From Coniella vitis (lineage: Eukaryota; Ascomycota; Sordariomycetes; Diaporthales; Schizoparmaceae): a stretch of 64,000 bases of DNA. The translations under genes and the position numbers were made by a program. Shown one piece after another: positions 57,862 through 64,000 of this stretch. The first letter of the stretch is position 1, and each line of letters opens with the position of its first letter. The notes beneath the pieces are model-generated. The model did no database searches and was not told the DNA's origin. It saw only the letters and a list, made by a program, of their open reading frames with translations. The DNA lies in assembly GCA_011317545.1 (NCBI GenBank), contig WUJK01000002.1, positions 2,976,001 to 3,040,000 on the forward strand, in the 5' to 3' direction.

Positions 57862-58346
57862 TTAGGCAGCTTCATCTTTGTCCCCTTTCTCATTAGCAAT
57901 GCCCTGCATCTCTGAGCTGTGCAGTCTCACCCATTTCGTATGCCCAACACTCGGTCCAAGTCTGGACTGCGTCTGTTGGTGTATTTCCTCTTGTTCACCG
58001 AACAACATGTCTTGTGGTTGTTGTTGCTGCTGCTGCTCTTCACTTGCTGCTCGCTGAATGAAACTTGCTCCCTTATCCATATCATGATCTCCTTTACCAA
58101 AGCCGAATGGGCTATAGACATCTGAGGGGCTCTGTTTGGCCAAGTCAGGTATCTTGATTCGCGATGTAGCTGCAGGTATATGCTACCACTTACATCATCT
58201 TTGCCATCTTCGTCATAAATCTCAGCGGGCGGGATAATACGTGGATACATGAATGAATTTGGTGCATGCTGAGCGTCTTTCAAGCCGCGATGGTTTCGGC
58301 GATACTTTCTGAGTGTATCGTGTTCGATATCCTTGCGCGCAAACAT
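57862..58346 (-). CDS. Small protein of unknown function, 140 aa
   Basis: Minus exons 58346-58194 and 58131-57862, joined across a 62-base intron with a perfect GTAAGT donor and an ACAG acceptor; the junction restores one frame (GKDDV then SPSDVYSP). The start MFARKDIEHDTLRKYRRNHR is basic. The middle is Pro/Tyr-rich (NSFMYPRIIPPAEIYDEDGK, then SPSDVYSPFGFGKGDHDMDK), followed by a glutamine run (EEQQQQQQPQ) and a charged end. An in-frame upstream ATG at 58436 would add 30 residues. I recognise no domain; the good splice sites and the sensible joined frame are the evidence that it is real. Confidence 0.6.
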
Positions 58347-60497
58347 CGTGACTCTTGATATTGTCGGATATATGCTGATGGGTGGTGACGCCGATTCAGC
58401 AAATATGATATGGATAGAAGATTGACGAACCTCCACAGCAGGATAGGAAACTCGGGACAGAGACGGCTCTCACCTCGATGGTCCGTTCTTTATAGGCAAG
58501 CAATCAAGTCTAGCTAGTCATTCCAAAATAAACTTTTTTTGAGACAACCAGCAGCCACTCTGACGTGTGAGCTGCCAATTTCAGTGAATGAAGCTCTTGA
58601 TCGTGCTCGGCCTAGTTCGTTGGCGTTGTGGCCCTTTTTGTGTCGTAAGTCAGTCAGCAGTCGGGCATGAGAGTGACAAGTAGGGAAGGAAAAACTCCCA
58701 GTAGCCCATATATCTCGCCAAGGACCAGAAGCCTGTTAAGATCTTTCTAGGTCTCCAGGAAATCCTTCCAAATCAGCTCTCACTCCTGCTCCTCCCCGTG
58801 CCAGTGACTGTGTTGACGTGCGGCAGAGCTCAGGAATGTTTCATCTCTAATATTGGATTGGGGTCCAGAAAGATAAAGGCTCGAATGTGCGTCGTCCAGC
58901 AAGAAGTAGACCGCAATGCTAACCTTACTGGATGCCGGACTTGCTCGGTCGTAATTTCGCATGCGATACTATGTACTGTAGGTTGCAGTTGAGGCTTGGG
59001 AAAGCTGACTTAACAATGTGACACGGATTAAACCACGAAACGTTTTTCAAAGAGACATCCAACCGCGTATGGGTCCTTTAAGCTGTGGATTCCCTGTCGA
59101 TCTTTTCCTTCAGAGCCACTGACACAAATAGTGTTCTATTTCCAACGATTTGCCATGAGGATCTTGTGCGAAAACCACTGGGATGGTCGCATGTGAACGA
59201 CACGTGGCCACCTAAACGGCTGTTCCATTTATAACAATCATGTTGCGCACGATTCATGGGCGACAGAGCTGGCGATAGAGCATTTGGTAAGTATCACCTT
59301 ATATACGTGCAGTTACCAGGAGATTTCTCCTGCAAGCCACACCCACAACTCTGGCTGATTTCCGCCCCGGCAACGGCTCTGCTGACGAGGCCAAGCTTGG
59401 TATGTATCGGCAACCAACATTGCTTTTCCCAGGCGAGCGCGATGGCTAGACAAGAGTGGCAATGGATCAGGCTGATAATTTTAGTTGAGAGCGATGGGGA
59501 GCATTCTTGGATGCCCAGCAATTGTTGTCGGGCAGATCATGTTGACTTGAAGCCATTCGCAACAAGACCCAGCAAGGCACAAGCTAGAAAGAAGAGGATC
59601 ACTTGAGCACGATACAACAGAAGGGAAAGGGCGTCATTTCACAGATAAGCTGTGGCATGGCTGATATCGCCAGATATAGAAATGGCACTGCCTCATTCAT
59701 GCCTAAAGGCATCTCTTATGTGGCTGGCAAGTGCTCTCTCACACGTGCTTGACTTTGCAGCTTGGCTGTTCCGAGATGCTTCCAGAGCAGTCGTAGCAAG
59801 GAGGGCCAAAAGCCAACGGAGGCCTGCGATCGGCCCGCCGGAAGAACCCGCTCGGGGAGCCTCTACTGGGGCTTATGGCCTATCCGTGCTGTGATACTAC
59901 TATGTAGCACAGCAAAAGGGCAGCTGCTCGGTGGAGGCTGTGCAGTCACGGGCCCCGGGGCTCCTGTGCACTGCGTCTCGCCTTGCATCGTCTCATTCTA
60001 GAATCAAGACGATGCTGGCGAGACTGCCCAGTTGTTTCCCTAGTTGCTTTATATACGCCTAATAGCAAGCTTCAGATACACTCGACTTGGACTTGTGTTC
60101 AATTGAAATCTTCGTCTTGACACTACCAGCTCCTTGCGCTCCAGCAAGCAATTCCCAAACAGCATCTGCCGCAGACGTCACCAGGGTTTGCTGCTTTGCA
60201 ACATAGCACAGCACCTGCCATTCACAAGCCTAACAAGGTTGCCCCAAACACCCACAGATTCCGTCACTGGCCCCGCCTTCGTACTTTATTAGACGGCGTA
60301 CTTTACATACCGCGGGCACCTCTCTCACTCTCTCGTAGCACGCCCGCCCGAAACGAGCTACAGCCAAGACAGCCAGCCCTCTTCTCCGACAAGTGGCTTT
60401 CAGACCTTTCTGATATCATCACGTCCTACGACAACGCATCTGCAATTTATCTTCTCTTCCTTTCCTAGAGCATCTGCCAAACAACCGTGCCCTAGAA
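58347..60497. other. Intergenic region upstream of the WW-domain gene
   Basis: 2.15 kb with ACTATGTA motifs at 58968 and 59899. The last 400 bases are C/A-rich and pyrimidine-rich leader-like sequence. No supportable gene. Confidence 0.55.
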
Positions 60498-61538
60498 ATG
60501 GCTGATTTCGAAGCCCCATCAGGGCCTCCCCCCCCAAAAGTCCCCGAGGGATGGGTGGTTAGATGGAACGACCAATACAAGGAATGGTGAGCACAACCAA
60601 CAAATTAATCCCTCTCACCCCGCTTTGCCCTTCTCCTTTGCCTCCCCGTCATTGTGCTAAGACGCCCCTCTTGTTCTAGGTTTTACGTCAATACCTACAC
60701 CAAAAAGTCCCAATGGGACAAGCCCACAGAGCCCGCCCGTCCACCCCAAGATGACGGCGCCCCGCCGGGGCCGCCGCCGCCCCCTGCCTACCGCCCCGGC
60801 GATGGTCCCGCTCCGGGCGATGCAAAGACGAATCCCTTCACGCCACAAGGCACCGGCATCCAAGGAGGAAGCAGCAGTGGTCAGTTTGAGAGCGATGCTG
60901 ATTATGCGCGCCGGTTGCAAGAAGAAGAAGACGCTCGCGCACGCGGCAGTGGAGGGGTTGGTGGTGGATACGGCGGCGGCGGCGCTGCCACGGAATACAT
61001 GAGCAGCAGCTCGTCGAATTTTCAGCAGCAGCAGCAATACCCCAGTCAGCTGCCACCGCGTGACGAAGGTGGCAAGAGCCGCGGGTTGTTGGGCAAGCTG
61101 TTTGGCGGCAGTAGCAAGAACAAATACGGTAGCCAGGGCGCTGCGTACGGAGGCGGATATCCCCAGCAGCAAGGTGGATATGGTGGTGGATATGGCAGCT
61201 ACCCACAACAACAATCTGGCTACGGTGGCGGATACTATGCTCAGCAGCAGCAGCAGCAACCTGCGTATGGAGGCTACGGAAGCGCTGGTGGTGGTTACTA
61301 TCCCCAACAGCAGCAGCAGAGGCCTGCTAAGAGCGGCGGTATGGGTGCGTTGGGTGGTGCTGCTTTGGGTATTGGAGGTGGTCTGATTGGAGGCATGTTG
61401 ATTGAAGACGCCATTCAAGACCACGAGGAGCACGAGGAGCAACAGGCCTATGATCAAGGTTACCAGAATGGACAGGACAATGATTTTGGCGGCGGCGACG
61501 ACTTCGGTGGGGGTGATGATTTTGGCGGCGACTTCTAA
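60498..61538 (+). CDS. WW-domain protein with Gly/Gln/Tyr-rich tail
   Basis: Exons 60498-60586 and 60680-61538 give 315 residues. The WW domain is at residues 15-47: Trp19 in PEGWVVRWND, Tyr-Val-Asn, Trp42 and Pro45; the intron falls inside the codon for Trp30. A Pro-rich linker follows (residues 48-80). Residues 95-115 form a charged helix (DADYARRLQEEEDARARG). The central part is rich in YGGGYPQQQ-like repeats, prion-like in composition. Near residue 240 a glycine-zipper segment (GALGGAALGIGGGLIGGMLI) could insert in or lie on membranes; the end is DFGGGDD repeats. WW domains bind Pro-rich ligands. No enzyme is implied. The stops of this gene and EMC7 are 322 bases apart. Confidence 0.9.
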
Positions 61539-61860
61539 GCATACTGCGGTGCCGGGGGAGTACATCAATGATATCATGCTGTTGACTTTTGCTCTGATCT
61601 CGGTGCTCAGTACCTTTCGGTAATAGTCTTTCATGATTGAGAATAATGTGCAGATATTGGTTTGCTCTTGGAAACGCGAAATGAAGACTCAATAAATAGT
61701 GGACGAGATGAATTGATCTTCACCGCGAACCTGAAAATCATATTGTACCATGTAATCGTGTCTAATGCACTGTATCAGTCAGTCCTCTCCAATCTGTGCC
61801 AGCGTCTTTGTGCAAGTTCCAGGGGAAATTCCCCATCATATCATTTCGTACATGGGAAGC
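61539..61860. other. Short spacer between convergent genes
   Basis: 322 bases that must hold the 3' ends of the WW-domain gene and EMC7; nothing else seen. Confidence 0.6.
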
Positions 61861-62816
61861 TTATCGACGACCACCGTTTCCTTTCTTAGGCGCCGAGCCA
61901 GCATCGTTGCCATCGTCCTTAGATGACTGCGATCCGGCCAGGAAGGAGGCCATGTCAAAGTTTGCCATTGGGTTCTGGCCTGCAGAGCCTCCACCCATGA
62001 GACTGTTCATTGGATTGCTCTTTTGGCTCTCTTCCCACTCCTTGCGCATCTCGGGGTCCACTGGCGAGAACAACCATGTCAGCATCTCGGTTGAAAGAAC
62101 GGCGTTATCTTGAAATCGCTGAAAGGAGGGAGTATGGTTGGCTTACTGTTATCCACAAGCTTGGGCATTCCGACGAACAGCACCATGCTGACCAGGCCCA
62201 GCAGTATCATGGGGTTTTTGAGAATGCTCAAAACATTGACTGGGAGGATGAGAGGGGTTGTTAGCAGAGGATTTCTGTTCCTGTTCCATGTAGGGACTCC
62301 ATAGCGGATAAACATACAACTACTCCTTTCCATATAAAAGCCCTTTTGGCCCACAACCCGCAAAGCCAAGCTCCCGCCACTCAACGTCTCAACCGCCTCA
62401 CCCTTGTTATCCCAGTCATTGCCCCGGTACGTCTCCCATGCGCTGACCTTGAGCGCAGCGCCATCGTGCTCTTGCTGTCCCTGCCCCGGTGTGCTAGTAC
62501 CCGCAACAACAGGCACCACGTCCACGCGCAGCGGCGCAAATGCGTGGCTGGCACAGTGCACATCAAGTAGGTAGCTCCCCGCCGAGACGTTATGGAAGGT
62601 CAAGGTGTTGGATGGTGTAAGCAGAGCCGAGGCGGCGACGCCAAACGATGTGAGCGTTGCGTGGGTCGAAGGTGGGAGGCTGCGCGGGTTCGGCAGGATG
62701 TGAGACGGTGGAATGTGGAGGGTGAGCGAGGTAGTTGTTACTGCTGCTGCCGCTGCTGCCGTCCATGTGGCTAGGGAGAGGAGGGAGAGAAGCGGGGTCA
62801 TGATGGATGCGTGCAT
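61861..62816 (-). CDS. emc7: ER membrane protein complex subunit 7 (EMC7)
   Basis: Minus exons 62816-62324, 62239-62147 and 62060-61861 give 261 residues. The first intron is 84 bases, frame-neutral and stop-free (GTAGTT donor). An N-terminal signal peptide (LLSLLSLATWTAAAAAA) is followed by a beta-sandwich lumenal domain (NVSAGSYLLDVHC, FAPLRVDVVP). The conserved membrane segment is SILKNPMILLGLVSMVLFVG, then MPKLVDN joined to MDPEMRKEWEESQKSNPMNS. The C-terminus is short and charged. The EMC inserts tail-anchored and multi-pass proteins with weakly hydrophobic spans into the ER membrane; EMC7 is a lumenal-facing subunit. The start could also be the second Met at residue 6. Confidence 0.92.
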
Positions 62817-63184
62817 TGTTGCGGTCGTTTTGCCGTTGCGTATTGGCGAGGCTGTAGATGGTTGGCGACAGCTGCCGCTCTTCTGTACTATGTAGGCCGC
62901 CTTTATGCTTGGGTGGGTCTGGGGGTCGTAGGTGAGCGACCGGGGGTCTCCCTGTATACTGTCGTTTACAGGTTGCGCCTTCTCAAGAACCTTATGTATG
63001 TAGGTACATGGGCTACGACTAGGCATTTCACAATTGTCCTCGCATTCAGGTATTCTGCTACTTGTATTGCTACAGAGGCTGTCTTGCTAGACCTTGGCTG
63101 AGGTGTATCTACTTCGAACTTCATGATGGCATCGAGCGTGATGCTAAGCGCTTCTACTGCTTCAGCAGATTCCCAGTCATCTGT
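62817..63184. other. Spacer between EMC7 and the sulfhydrylase gene
   Basis: About 370 bases: EMC7 promoter and sulfhydrylase 3' flank, with an ACTATGTA motif at 62887. No gene. Confidence 0.6.

Positions 63185-64000
<816 letters not shown>

Noticed and set aside
60657..61634. 325-codon minus-strand frame opposite the WW-domain gene
   Set aside because: It is a shadow: the repetitive Gly/Gln codons of the WW protein leave the opposite strand open; its composition (Thr/Ala/Leu runs) is not protein-like.
32788..62816. A secretory or biosynthetic gene cluster
   Set aside because: The genes are core housekeeping functions on both strands without tailoring enzymes or a synthase; linkage is better explained by chance.

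Overview
The window is nuclear DNA of a filamentous ascomycete (Pezizomycotina, most likely a Sordariomycete). The evidence is short introns of about 55-260 bases with GTRAGT-type donors, CTRAC-like branch points and YAG acceptors; genes on both strands at roughly one per 3 kb; long intergenic spacers with CA, TCG and CAG microsatellites; and orthologues of conserved fungal housekeeping genes. I placed splice sites by hand from reading frame, consensus and family knowledge, and each gene entry gives its exons. I saw no mobile element, CRISPR array, rRNA or convincing tRNA.

Layout. 1-1331: 3' part of a gene that looks like a protein-kinase C-terminal tail. 3926-6440: Hsp70-superfamily (HSPA12-like) ATPase. 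9011-10707 (-): coiled-coil protein of unknown function. 11449-12369: AKAP7/ASCC1-type 2H phosphoesterase. 13312-14082 (-): YPD1 histidine phosphotransfer protein. 14.1-19.6 kb: 5.5 kb with no supportable gene, rich in a short TACATAGT/ACTATGTA motif. 19571-20938 (-): DUF3984-like protein. 21992-26215: ELP1 (Elongator). 26428-27750 (-): mitochondrial ribosomal protein uL24m. 29347-32047: conserved fungal protein of about 810 residues, function unknown. 32788-33723: GET1. 34701-35878: multispanning membrane protein. 36212-38290 (-): GRIP-domain golgin. 39240-40976 (-): Nop15/NIFK-like RRM protein, head-to-head with SSS1 (Sec61 gamma) at 41426-41924. 42804-43922: prenyltransferase-alpha-repeat protein (PTAR1-like). 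46179-47898: GPI-type secreted aspartic protease. 48654-50828: AVT2-like amino-acid transporter. 52580-52851: probable 29-residue zinc-ribbon microprotein. 54298-55523 (-): Rho1 GTPase. 57862-58346 (-): 140-residue unknown. 60498-61538: WW-domain protein with a Gly/Gln/Tyr-rich tail. 61861-62816 (-): EMC7. 63185-64000 (-): C-terminal part of O-acetylhomoserine sulfhydrylase.

This is mostly a conserved core-genome segment, not an accessory island or a metabolic cluster. Loose themes are the ER and secretory pathway (GET1, SSS1, EMC7, golgin, GPI protease, Rho1), translation and ribosome assembly (ELP1, uL24m, Nop15) and osmotic or wall signalling (YPD1, Rho1). I have no evidence that these genes are co-regulated.

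The most unusual signals are a short palindrome-forming motif (28 exact 8-mer copies counted by eye, all outside coding exons), its cluster at 17.5-19.2 kb, the tiny zinc-ribbon gene, and several introns whose length is a multiple of three with no stop codon, so that ORF-based translation silently includes them.
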